A stretch of 64,000 nucleotides of DNA. Source: Marivita sp041725935 (GTDB lineage Bacteria; Pseudomonadota; Alphaproteobacteria; Rhodobacterales; Rhodobacteraceae). Position 1 is the first letter of the stretch. Every line of letters starts with the position of its first letter. Where the stretch lies: NCBI GenBank assembly GCA_041725935.1, contig JBGRQD010000018.1, positions 11,353 through 75,352 of the forward strand, given 5' to 3'. Below, one piece after another: positions 16,725-24,811 of this stretch. A program made the position numbers and the translations under genes. The notes under the pieces are model-generated. The model searched no databases. It worked only from the letters and a program-made list of their open reading frames with translations, and had not been told where the DNA came from.

Positions 16725-17630
16725 TTACCAGTCTTTCGGACCCTTGTCGGCGAACTGGTGTACCAGAAAGTCAATGAAGGCGCGCACCTTGGGCTGGGTG
16801 AACCGACCCGGCGGGTAGACCGCATAGATACCCTGCGTGTCGATCGGCAGGTCAGGCATCGCATCCTCGACCAGACCTTTTTCCATCGCGTCGGCATAGA
16901 GGAACGACGGCAGGTAAGCGATGCCCAGACCCGCCACGCAGGCGTTGAGCAGCGACTGACCGTCATTCACCGAAAGCCACCCGGCGGTGCGGATCTGACG
17001 CTTTTCACCCGAGGGTGCTGTCACCTTCCAGACGTTGCCGCTGGACTGGTTCGAATAGTGCAGCAGCTTGTGCTCGTTCAGATCGTCGATCCGCCGCGGG
17101 CGACCGTATTTGTCGAAGTATCCCGGTGCCGCGATCATGCGCTTGGTGGTCTCTGTCAGTTTGCGGGCGCGCAGCGTGCTGTCCTCCAGCTCACCGATGC
17201 GCACCGCCATGTCGAACCCTTCGGAGATCAGTTCCACGTAGCGGTTGTTCAGAACCATGTTCACCGTGATGTCCGGGAAATCCGACAGGAATTCACCCAG
17301 GACCGGCGAGAGATGATTGACCCCGAAATCGGTCGCCACGCTGATCCGCAAAAGGCCAGAGGGCGCGGATTGCATCGACGTGACCAGCGCGTCCGCCTCG
17401 CCCGCATCGTTCAAAACCCGGCGTGCGCGGTCGTAATAGGCCAGACCGATCTCGGTCGGGCTCACACGGCGCGTTGTCCGGTTCAAGAGACGCGCACCAA
17501 GCCGGGCCTCAAGGGAGGACACATGCTTCGAGACAGCGGATTTGGAAATCCCCATCTTCTTGGCCGCGTCGGTGAAGCCACCCTGATCCACAACCGTGGC
17601 AAAGGCCTCCATTTCGGTAAGACGGTCCAT
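16725..17630 (-). CDS. LysR family transcriptional regulator
   Basis: A 301-residue LTTR. The winged helix-turn-helix occupies residues 1-60 ('FTDAAKKMGISKSAVSKHV', 'LGARLLNRTTRRVSPTEIG'); the effector domain runs from about 90 to the end. It is divergent from the DUF4399 gene with a 211-base gap, the usual arrangement for an LTTR and a target, but the effector and target are unknown. The CrgA-like ending ('YAVYPPGRFTQPKVRAFID') places it among the large CrgA/AaeR-like branch. Confidence 0.88.
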   Translation of the reverse strand: MDRLTEMEAFATVVDQGGFTDAAKKMGISKSAVSKHVSSLEARLGARLLNRTTRRVSPTEIGLAYYDRARRVLNDAGEADALVTSMQSAPSGLLRISVATDFGVNHLSPVLGEFLSDFPDITVNMVLNNRYVELISEGFDMAVRIGELEDSTLRARKLTETTKRMIAAPGYFDKYGRPRRIDDLNEHKLLHYSNQSSGNVWKVTAPSGEKRQIRTAGWLSVNDGQSLLNACVAGLGIAYLPSFLYADAMEKGLVEDAMPDLPIDTQGIYAVYPPGRFTQPKVRAFIDFLVHQFADKGPKDW

Positions 17631-17841
17631 ACGTATTCCTCGTGTTTCTTTGGATTGGGTATGTCCGTCAAATCAGGCGCGACTTGGGCGCTCTGCCGAC
17701 AATATCTGGGTTTTCTTGGACAATGTCCTTGTCATGGAAACAGCCCGAGACCCGCTACCCCGATGCTCCGGACTGGGCGATACGGGTCTACGGCCTACCT
17801 TTCCAGCCAGGCAGCGCGACTGCCGTATTGGGAGGACTATT

Positions 17842-18285
17842 ATGAAACACCTTATTTTCGGCGCAGCCCTGGCCCTGTCAGCCGGCGCTGCTGCCTTCGC
17901 GGCCGACACACCGTCCGTCGAAGGCACGCAAGTCTACGTCGTCAACCTTGAGGACGGAGCATCTGTCCAGTCACCGGTAACGGTCATCTTCGGCCTGAGC
18001 GGCATGGGCGTCGCCCCGGCGGGTGTCGAAAAGGAAAGCACCGGCCATCACCACATCTACCTCAACCGCCCTCCCTTCGGCGAGGCAGAGGGAGATGCGG
18101 AAATCGCGCAGAACGGTATACCGAGCGACGAAAACCACCTGCATTTCGGCGGCGGCCAGACCCAAACCACACTTGATCTGCCACCCGGTGATCACACGAT
18201 GCAACTGGTTCTCGGGGATCACTTCCACGTGCCCCACAATCCGCCCGTAGTCAGCGATTATATGACCATCACCGTTACCGAATAA
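17842..18285 (+). CDS. DUF4399 periplasmic protein
   Basis: A 147-residue exported protein. Residues 1-21 form a signal peptide with cleavage after 'AAAFA'. The mature part has the DUF4399 features 'PVTVIFGLSGMGVAPAG' and the histidine-rich 'STGHHHIYLN', then 'HTMQLVLGDHFHVPH'. The clustered histidines suggest metal binding, but the function is not established. I start at ATG 17842, which has a strong GGAGG site; the long frame upstream is opposite the LysR gene. A hairpin terminator follows directly. Confidence 0.83.
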   Translation: MKHLIFGAALALSAGAAAFAADTPSVEGTQVYVVNLEDGASVQSPVTVIFGLSGMGVAPAGVEKESTGHHHIYLNRPPFGEAEGDAEIAQNGIPSDENHLHFGGGQTQTTLDLPPGDHTMQLVLGDHFHVPHNPPVVSDYMTITVTE

Positions 18286-18286
18286 G

Positions 18287-18316
18287 AAAAAGCCGGGCGC
18301 ACAGGCCCGGCTTTCC
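18287..18316. terminator. Bidirectional terminator between DUF4399 and pfpI-like genes
   Basis: Seven-base arms AGCCGGG (18291-18297) and CCCGGCT (18306-18312). A-run on the left gives U-rich tails for the leftward transcript; the rightward tail is short (TT). It serves two convergent genes. Confidence 0.75.
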
Positions 18317-18338
18317 ACTCAGTAGTCAAGGATGCTCC

Positions 18339-18899
18339 TTACGCCGCCTTGCGCAGGTGCTTGCCCTCTTCGATCTCTTCCACGATCTTGCCGACAAACG
18401 CCTTAAGGTCATCCGGCTGTCGACTTGTGACAATCGCCTGATCGACCACAACCGCTTCGTCTGTCCAGTTCGCACCAGCGTTCTTCACGTCGGTCTTGAT
18501 CGAATGGTAGGACGTGGCATCGCGACCTTTCAGGATACCGGCCTCGACCAGAACCCATGGCGCGTGGCACACGGCGGCAATCGTCTTGCCCTGATCGTGA
18601 AACACCCGCACCAGTTCCAGCACGTCGGCGTCGACGCGCAGCAGGTCGGGGTTGATCTGGCCACCGGGAATCACAAGCGCATCGTAATCATCGGCTGAGA
18701 TATCCGCGATCTTGGCATCCGCCTCGGCCTCGCGGCCCCAGTCGCTGCCTTCCCAACCCTTGATCGCGTTGCCGTCAAGCGTTGCGACATGCACGGTAGC
18801 GCCTTTGGCACGCAACTGGTCGCGTGGGAATTCAAGCTCGGATTGTTCAAAGCCGTGGGTGGAAATGAGTAGGATTTTCGCGTCACTGATTGCAGGCAT
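18339..18899 (-). CDS. DJ-1/PfpI family protein (type 1 glutamine amidotransferase fold)
   Basis: A 186-residue DJ-1/PfpI protein. The reactive cysteine is C111 in 'AAVCHAPWVLVEAG', with the acidic nucleophile-elbow partner in 'SELEFPRD' near residue 21. Members act as proteases, chaperones or glyoxalase/deglycase-like enzymes; the fold does not decide which. I start at ATG 18899, with AGGAGG upstream; an upstream frame adds 14 residues. The gene is convergent with DUF4399. Confidence 0.86.
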   Translation of the reverse strand: MPAISDAKILLISTHGFEQSELEFPRDQLRAKGATVHVATLDGNAIKGWEGSDWGREAEADAKIADISADDYDALVIPGGQINPDLLRVDADVLELVRVFHDQGKTIAAVCHAPWVLVEAGILKGRDATSYHSIKTDVKNAGANWTDEAVVVDQAIVTSRQPDDLKAFVGKIVEEIEEGKHLRKAA

Positions 18900-18986
18900 T
18901 GTAAGCCTCCTGATGTGTTGAATGTCAAAGCGGGGCTTCATGCCCCGCCGTCTGATCGTTCAACGCATCGCCCGCCAACGCGTTCC

Positions 18987-21014
18987 CTACAGCGTCGCCG
19001 CCAATCGCGTGCCCTGATCAATCGCGCGCTTGGCGTCCAGTTCCGCCGCCAAATCGGCACCACCAATGACGTGACAGGTCACGCCCCTGGCTTCCAATTC
19101 ATCCGCAAGCGACCGCTCCGACACCTGTCCGGCGCAGAGCACAACCGTATCGCAGGCGATCACTTCGGGCCGTTCGCGGGCCTCGCCGTAGGACACATGC
19201 AGCCCCTCGGCGTCGATGCGTTCGTAATTCACACCCGCCTTCATCTGCACATCCTTCATCATCAGGCTCATGCGATGAATCCAGCCGGTCGTCTTGCCCA
19301 GACGCTTGCCCGGCTTTTCCGCCTTGCGCTGCAACAGCGTCACCTGACGCGCCGGTGGGGCGGGCTGCGCACCCTCTGCAGCCAGACCGGAGCGTTGATC
19401 CGCCGGATCGGTCACACCCCATTCCTTCATCCATTCGGGCAGGTTCTCGGTTGGGCTCTCGCCCTCATGCACAAGGAATTCCGACACGTCGAACCCGATC
19501 CCGCCCGCGCCGACAACCGCCACGCGCTTGCCAACCGGCGCCTTGCCCCGAAGCACATCGACATAGCCCAGCACGTTCGGCCCGTCCTGACCGGCAATCT
19601 GCGGATCACGCGGCAGAACGCCTGTCGCGATGATCACATCGTCAAAGCCTGTCAGATCGCCCGCCGTGACCGCCTTGCCCAGAACCACCGTGACCCCGGT
19701 TTCTGCAAGCATGGTCCGGTACCATTCGACAAAGCCCCAGAACTCTTCCTTGCCGGGGATCTGCTTGGCCATGTTCAACTGCCCACCGATCTCGTCCGCT
19801 TTGTCGAATAGCGTCACCTGATGCCCCCGCTCCGCCGCCGTGATCGCCGCCGACAGGCCCGCAGGCCCGGCCCCGACCACTGCAACGCGCTTGGCATTGT
19901 CGGTTTGTTCAACCACCAACTCGGTCTCGAAACACGCTTTCGGATTCACGAGGCAGGACGAGATCTTCATCTGGAACGTATGATCCAGACAGGCCTGGTT
20001 GCACGCAATGCAGGGCGCGATCTGCGCCGCCTTTCCCGCCGCCGCCTTGGCCACGAAATCCGGATCAGCAAGAAAAGGCCGCGCCATCGACACCATATCC
20101 GCACAACCCGTCGCCAGCACCTCTTCGGCGACCTCGGGCGTGTTGATCCGGTTCGACGTGATCACCGGGATCCCCACCTTGCCCATCAGCTTTTTCGTCA
20201 CCCAGGCAAAGGCCGCACGCGGCACGCTGGTGGCAATCGTCGGAATCCGCGCCTCGTGCCAGCCGATGCCGGTGTTGATGATCGTGGCCCCGGCCTTCTC
20301 GATCTCCTGCGCAAGCTGCACCACCTCGTCATGGGTCGATCCATTGGGCACCAGATCAATCATCGACAGCCGGTAGATCACGATGAACTCAGGGCCCACC
20401 GCCTCACGCACCCGGCGCACCACCTCGATGGGCAGACGCATCCGGTTCTCGTACGATCCACCCCAGCGATCCGTACGTTTGTTGGTGTGGGTGACAAGAA
20501 ACTGGTTGAGGAAATACCCTTCCGACCCCATCACCTCGACCCCGTCATACCCGGCTTCCTGCGCCCGTTTCGCAGCGGTCACGATGTCGGCGATCTGTTT
20601 CTCGATCCCATCCTCGTCCAACTCGATCGGCGGGAAGGGTGAGATCGGGGACTTGATCGCGCTCGGCGCAACACATTCCTTGCCATAGGCATAGCGCCCG
20701 GCATGCAGGATCTGCATCGCGATCTTGCCATCCGCCTCATGCACCCGGTCCGTGACCATCCGGTGATTGGCAATGTCCTGATCGGTGAACAGGCCAGACG
20801 CGCCGGGGAACACCCCGCCTTCGCGGTTTGGTGCCATGCCCCCGGTGACCATCAACGCCACCCCACCCTGCGCCCGGGTCGCGTAGAATTCGGCCACCCG
20901 GTTCCAGTCGCCGGTCTCTTCGAGGTTGGTGTGCATCGACCCCATCAGCACGCGGTTCTTGAGCGTGGTGAACCCAAGGTCCAGCGGGGCCAGCATATGC
21001 GGGTACGTGGTCAT
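18987..21014 (-). CDS. fadH: NADPH-dependent 2,4-dienoyl-CoA reductase
   Basis: A 675-residue iron-sulfur flavoprotein that reduces 2,4-dienoyl-CoA in the beta-oxidation of unsaturated fatty acids. Domains in order: an FMN-binding TIM barrel (1-370) with 'YRLSMIDLVPNG' and 'NTGIGWHEARIPTIAT'; a 4Fe-4S cluster, 'CIACNQACLDHTF' plus a later Cys; and FAD/NADPH domains with 'AVVGAGPAGLSAA' and 'AVVGAGGIGFDVSEF'. These stretches are nearly those of the E. coli enzyme. Ribosome site GGAGGAG precedes the ATG. The upstream gap carries a perfect 9-bp inverted repeat. Confidence 0.94.
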   Translation of the reverse strand: MTTYPHMLAPLDLGFTTLKNRVLMGSMHTNLEETGDWNRVAEFYATRAQGGVALMVTGGMAPNREGGVFPGASGLFTDQDIANHRMVTDRVHEADGKIAMQILHAGRYAYGKECVAPSAIKSPISPFPPIELDEDGIEKQIADIVTAAKRAQEAGYDGVEVMGSEGYFLNQFLVTHTNKRTDRWGGSYENRMRLPIEVVRRVREAVGPEFIVIYRLSMIDLVPNGSTHDEVVQLAQEIEKAGATIINTGIGWHEARIPTIATSVPRAAFAWVTKKLMGKVGIPVITSNRINTPEVAEEVLATGCADMVSMARPFLADPDFVAKAAAGKAAQIAPCIACNQACLDHTFQMKISSCLVNPKACFETELVVEQTDNAKRVAVVGAGPAGLSAAITAAERGHQVTLFDKADEIGGQLNMAKQIPGKEEFWGFVEWYRTMLAETGVTVVLGKAVTAGDLTGFDDVIIATGVLPRDPQIAGQDGPNVLGYVDVLRGKAPVGKRVAVVGAGGIGFDVSEFLVHEGESPTENLPEWMKEWGVTDPADQRSGLAAEGAQPAPPARQVTLLQRKAEKPGKRLGKTTGWIHRMSLMMKDVQMKAGVNYERIDAEGLHVSYGEARERPEVIACDTVVLCAGQVSERSLADELEARGVTCHVIGGADLAAELDAKRAIDQGTRLAATL

Positions 21015-21040
21015 GGCAGATCTCCTCCGTTGGCGTCACC

Positions 21041-21065
21041 TGACACGTCCCAAGTTGACGTGTCA
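21041..21065. promoter_or_regulatory. Perfect inverted repeat upstream of fadH
   Basis: Arms TGACACGTC (21041-21049) and GACGTGTCA (21057-21065) with a 7-base spacer, 27 bases before the fadH start and 16 after the end of the flavoprotein gene. No T-run follows on either strand, so an operator is more likely than a terminator. Confidence 0.5.
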
Positions 21066-21080
21066 CGCCCCAACGTCACG

Positions 21081-22268
21081 TCACGGCCTGTCATACTCCG
21101 CCGCGTGCTGCCCCGCCCAAAGCCCGGTGGCGAAACAGGCGGTCAACAGGTAGCCGCCCGTGGGCGCATCCCAGTCGAGCATCTCGCCCGCGCAGAACGT
21201 GCCGGGACGGTCCTTGAGCATCAGCGTGTCGTCCAGCGCATCGAACGACACCCCCCCGGCGGTCGAGATCGCCTCGTCCATCGGACGCAGACCAGAATAG
21301 CGGATGGGAAGCGCCTTCAACCGTGCGGCAAGTCGATCGACCGGAACGGGCGCGCCTTGAGTGAACTCGTTCCAAAGCGCGATCTTGACCGGGGGCAGTT
21401 TGAGCGTGCTGCGCAGGATCTTGGCCATGCCCTTCTTGGCCGTTTCTGGCAGGCGCTTTTGCACCTCCTCGAGGGTCAGATCGGGCAGCAGATCGACGGT
21501 CAGCGTGGCCCCGTCACCTCGCAGCATAGGGGCCAGCGTGTAGATGCCACCACCCTCAAGCCCCTGCTTGGACAGGATCGCTTCACCCCGCGATGTCATG
21601 GCACCCGCGTGCCATTCGACAGATTTGATCGGCTGTCCGAATTGCCCGGTCATGTGCTCGGACCAGTCGACCTGCAACCCGACATTCGACGGCTGGAACG
21701 GTGCCACCTCGATCCCGTTCTCTGCGAAACGCTCCGCCCAATGCCCGTCCGATCCCAGCCGCGCCCAGCTTGCGCCGCCAAGGGCGAACACCGTCACACG
21801 GGGCGTCAGCACCCTGCTGCCCTCGGGTGTGTCGAAATGGTGGATGTTCCTCTCCCAATCGACCCAGCGCCAACGCGTATGGCGCTCCAGCCCCATGCCG
21901 TCCAGTCGCGCAAGCCACGCGCGCAGAAGCGGCGAGGCCTTCATCGCTTGTGGAAACAGCCGCCCGGTCGATCCGGCAAATGTGGTCTGTCCCAAAGCTT
22001 CGGTCCAATCGCGAACCTGTTCCGGCCCAAAGGCGTTCAGGGCGTTGCGTAGGCCGGGCTTCTGCCCGGCGCCCCAGACATAAGACGCCAGAAACGGGCC
22101 AAACGCCTGCATCTTTGTCAGGTTCAACCCGGACTTGCCCGCCATCAGGAACTTGCGGCCGATGGACGGTTTCGCCTCGACCAGCGTGACCGCGCGACCA
22201 CCAGCCAATAGCGCCTCGGCCGCCATCAGGCCCGCAGGCCCGCCACCGATGACCAGCGCGTCGGTCAC
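21081..22268 (-). CDS. BaiN/RdsA-like flavoprotein (PP_4765/TIGR03862 type)
   Basis: A 395-residue NAD(P)/FAD-dependent protein of the HI0933-like superfamily. It starts with the FAD motif 'VIGGGPAGLMAAEAL', followed by the diagnostic 'KPSIGRKFLMAGKSGLNLTK' and, near the end, 'GTFCAGEMLDWDAPTGGY'. Physiological substrates are unknown for this subfamily. Its start overlaps the MscS stop by four bases, so the two are cotranscribed; fadH follows after 66 bases containing an inverted repeat. Confidence 0.86.
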   Translation of the reverse strand: MTDALVIGGGPAGLMAAEALLAGGRAVTLVEAKPSIGRKFLMAGKSGLNLTKMQAFGPFLASYVWGAGQKPGLRNALNAFGPEQVRDWTEALGQTTFAGSTGRLFPQAMKASPLLRAWLARLDGMGLERHTRWRWVDWERNIHHFDTPEGSRVLTPRVTVFALGGASWARLGSDGHWAERFAENGIEVAPFQPSNVGLQVDWSEHMTGQFGQPIKSVEWHAGAMTSRGEAILSKQGLEGGGIYTLAPMLRGDGATLTVDLLPDLTLEEVQKRLPETAKKGMAKILRSTLKLPPVKIALWNEFTQGAPVPVDRLAARLKALPIRYSGLRPMDEAISTAGGVSFDALDDTLMLKDRPGTFCAGEMLDWDAPTGGYLLTACFATGLWAGQHAAEYDRP

Positions 22269-23593
22269 TCTGCCGCGGGTGCGTTGCGCAGCTCGACAAC
22301 ACGGCGGGGATAGGGGATTTCGATGTTGTGCTCCTTGAGGACGTTCCAGATCAGGAACAACACATCCGAGGCGTATTTGTTCTTGCCGTCATCGATCCCG
22401 TTGACCCAGAACTCGACGCCAAAGTCGATGCCGCTGTCCCCGAAGCCACGCAGTTCGACATCCGGCTCCTCGGGCTTGCTCAAGACGCCGGGATGGGTTG
22501 CGACGGCCTTGGCCACGATGTCGGGGATCAGATTGATGTCGGTATCATAGCTGACCGAGAACGCCACTTCGAGACGGTTGGCGCTGCCCTGATCGGAATA
22601 GTTGATGATCCGTGTTGTGATGAAATCCTCGTTGGGCACGACGATCCAGCGGCCATCGAAGGTCTCGAGGATCATCGCGCGGGCGGTTGTCTTGACGATG
22701 GTGCCCGCCTGCCCATTGTCCAGTTCGACATAGTCTCCAACGGTCGCCTGCCCTTCGAGCAGCAGGATCACACCCGAGATATAGTTCGATGCGATCTTTT
22801 GCAGACCGAAACCAAGACCCACACCGATCGCACCACCCAGCACCGCGAGAGATGTGAGCGGCACGCCCAGAATGTTCATCAAGAGGATGAAGGCAAACCC
22901 GAAGATCAGCAGCTCCGCCGCCTTGGCCGCAAGCTGCCGCGTGGCGGGCCGCATTTCTTCCTGCTTGCTGATATAGGCGGCGGACTGGTCATTCGACCAG
23001 CGCCCGAACCAGAACAGGAGCGCACCCACGATCACCCCGCGCAGCAGGGTCATCACCGAGAAGGAAATGTTTCCCAGCGAAATCATCGTGGCGTTCAAAC
23101 GCTCGGTCAACGGGTCAAGCAGCCCGACTGCGTACAGTGCCACCACCGGCAGCAGCACGTAGCGCCCCAGCAGTTTCAGGAATGGATCGGTCAGGATGTC
23201 CCGCACGAGGATACGCGCGGCGAGGAAAAGAAACAGCCCTTTGCCAAAGGCGATCACCGTGCCGGTGCCGAACGCGCTGCGGGTGACCTGCTCGCCGATG
23301 GCTGCGAACACGTAGGCCAGAACCGGCAGGAGCAGAGGAACAGTCAGCAGCAGCCACCGCCGCATCCGGGCGAGAAGAGACCCGCTGTCGGCCGGGGGCG
23401 TGAACAGGCGAAGCAGCGTCGGGCGTATCCGCCGCGCCAGAACCACCGCTGCGAGATAAGCCACGATCAGCAGTGCGAATTGTGTCCATGCCGCAGGGGA
23501 CAGGATCCAGCCAAGGGCGATCTCGTAGCCTTGCAGCGCGATATCCGCCATTTTCTGAACGATGGGCGGTTGCGCCGACAAATCCCAGTCCAT
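22265..23593 (-). CDS. MscS-family mechanosensitive ion channel
   Basis: A 442-residue inner-membrane protein with about six predicted membrane helices in the first 270 residues. The last one is the MscS pore helix, 'GGAIGVGLGFGLQKIASNY' with the Gly/Ala packing pattern, followed by the beta domain 'GDYVELDNGQAGTIVKTTAR' and a cytoplasmic cage ending in 'PYPRRVVELR'. These channels release solutes on hypo-osmotic shock. Extra N-terminal helices compared with E. coli MscS (286 residues) make it a mid-size paralogue. Confidence 0.9.
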   Translation of the reverse strand: MDWDLSAQPPIVQKMADIALQGYEIALGWILSPAAWTQFALLIVAYLAAVVLARRIRPTLLRLFTPPADSGSLLARMRRWLLLTVPLLLPVLAYVFAAIGEQVTRSAFGTGTVIAFGKGLFLFLAARILVRDILTDPFLKLLGRYVLLPVVALYAVGLLDPLTERLNATMISLGNISFSVMTLLRGVIVGALLFWFGRWSNDQSAAYISKQEEMRPATRQLAAKAAELLIFGFAFILLMNILGVPLTSLAVLGGAIGVGLGFGLQKIASNYISGVILLLEGQATVGDYVELDNGQAGTIVKTTARAMILETFDGRWIVVPNEDFITTRIINYSDQGSANRLEVAFSVSYDTDINLIPDIVAKAVATHPGVLSKPEEPDVELRGFGDSGIDFGVEFWVNGIDDGKNKYASDVLFLIWNVLKEHNIEIPYPRRVVELRNAPAAE

Positions 23594-23684
23594 GACGATT
23601 CCCTTGAAATGGCACCATTACACCGCAGCTAATTGCCCTGCACCGCATCCTTTCACAAGCCCGCCGCGTCGGAGACATGTTTTG

Positions 23685-24005
23685 GTGACCGAGCCTGACC
23701 CGATCTGCCCCCTCTGCCTGCGCCCGATTCCGCCGGGCGTGAAGCAGAGTCAGCATCACCTGATCCCGAAGCTGAAGGGCGGCAAGGGCGGGCCGACGGT
23801 GCTTGTGCATCACATCTGCCATCAGGAGATTCACGCAACCCTGACCGAAGCCGAACTGGCACGGGAGTACAACACGCCCGAAGCACTGCGCGAGCATCCG
23901 CATCTTGCCACGTTTTTCCAGTGGATCGCCAAACGCCCACCGGAGTTTCAAGCGCGGGGGCGCAGCAGCCTGCGCAAGCAGCGATCCCGTAAGCGCAAGA
24001 GATAG
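23685..24005 (+). CDS. HNH endonuclease-like protein
   Basis: A 106-residue protein starting at a GTG. A CxxC knuckle ('CPLCLRPIPPG') is followed by 'QHHLIPKLKGG' and 'HHICHQEIH', the histidine pattern of small HNH nucleases. The tail is very basic ('SSLRKQRSRKRKR'), suited to nucleic-acid binding. GGAG lies upstream of the GTG; the frame extends to 23562 but that part overlaps the start of the divergent MscS gene. Whether it cuts DNA is unknown; there is no toxin, phage or restriction partner next to it. Confidence 0.72.
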   Translation: MTEPDPICPLCLRPIPPGVKQSQHHLIPKLKGGKGGPTVLVHHICHQEIHATLTEAELAREYNTPEALREHPHLATFFQWIAKRPPEFQARGRSSLRKQRSRKRKR

Positions 24006-24022
24006 GTCCATCCCGGCCCTAT

Positions 24023-24040
24023 TGTTTCGCGCGCGAAACA
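24023..24040. repeat. 18-bp perfect palindrome
   Basis: TGTTTC-GCGCGC-GAAACA, between the HNH gene and the convergent cupin gene. The outer halves equal those of the ParB-binding parS site, but the centre has six bases instead of four, so it is not canonical parS. It may act as a terminator stem or a protein site. Confidence 0.4.
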
Positions 24041-24097
24041 TTGGGTCCGATCCGGCCGTATTAAGGGTTTCTTAAGATTTGGAGCGACCGCACCCGA

Positions 24098-24439
24098 TCA
24101 CAGGCGGATGACGTATTCCTTGGTCGTGGTCTCCACGACCTCCCATGTGCCGGAAAAGCCCGGACGCAGGATGAAGCTGTCACCTGCCCGAAGCTCGAAC
24201 GCTTCTCCGTCGTCCTGAGTGATGATCGAATGCCCTTCGAGAATGCGGCAATATTCCCATTCGTCGTAGCGGATGATCCACTTGCCCGGGGTCGCCTGCC
24301 ATGTCCCGCAGTAAAGTCCATCCGCCTCTTCGATGTTCCATGTGGTGAAGTGCGGCGCGCCAGACAGGATGCGGTCAGCGGGCGGCTGATCGCGTTCGGC
24401 GGGTCCGGTTGCGGTCATGCGGAGAAATGTCTCTGACAT
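24098..24439 (-). CDS. Cupin-domain protein (DUF861-like)
   Basis: A 113-residue single-domain cupin. The two cupin motifs are modified: 'TWQATPGKWIIRYDEWEYCRILEG' region (no HxH pair) and 'GDSFILRPGFSGTWEVVE'. The lack of the usual histidines and the tryptophan-rich first motif are as in the (S)-ureidoglycine aminohydrolase-like DUF861 group. No purine genes are nearby, so the substrate is unknown. Confidence 0.8.
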   Translation of the reverse strand: MSETFLRMTATGPAERDQPPADRILSGAPHFTTWNIEEADGLYCGTWQATPGKWIIRYDEWEYCRILEGHSIITQDDGEAFELRAGDSFILRPGFSGTWEVVETTTKEYVIRL

Positions 24440-24484
24440 CTGGTCCTTCGCTTCAGGTTTGGAATGGCAGGTGGGGGTGCCGGA

Positions 24485-24811
24485 TCAACTGGCGCTCATG
24501 CGTTCCACGTAGACGCGCATTTCCTCGGCCTCGTGGCGGGCATCGCGCAGGCCTTCCATCGCGGCGGCAAGTTCGGCCTCGGTCTGGGCAAGCTGGTTGG
24601 TCAGTTCGGCTTCGCGCTGCTGCAGATAGGTGATCGCCTGATCGCGGGTTTCCTCGGCCTCGTGCAGGTCCTGGCTCATGCGTTCAAGCTGATCCATGTC
24701 GGCCTGGCTCACACGGGTGAAGCGGTGCACAAGCCAATTGGCAAACCATCCCAGACAGAACGCCACGAAAAGAATGATCGCGGTGGTGATGATAAATTCA
24801 GTTCTGTCCAT
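24485..24811 (-). CDS. Single-pass membrane coiled-coil protein
   Basis: A 108-residue protein with one membrane helix at residues 5-25 ('FIITTAIILFVAFCLGWFAN') followed by a long Glu/Gln/Ala-rich coiled coil to the end. I do not recognise a family. It starts inside the last codons of the upstream OmpA gene (14-base overlap), so it is translated from the same message; it may be a membrane partner of that envelope protein. I start at 24811, as the longer frame lies within the OmpA gene. Confidence 0.7.
   Translation of the reverse strand: MDRTEFIITTAIILFVAFCLGWFANWLVHRFTRVSQADMDQLERMSQDLHEAEETRDQAITYLQQREAELTNQLAQTEAELAAAMEGLRDARHEAEEMRVYVERMSAS

Noticed and set aside
16044..17841. A long plus-strand frame (up to 635 codons) running opposite xth and the LysR gene into the DUF4399 region
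   Set aside because: It is antisense to two well-supported genes. The DUF4399 gene itself starts at 17842 in a different frame.
24023..24040. Canonical parS site
   Set aside because: Arms fit, but the centre is two bases too long and lacks CACGTG.
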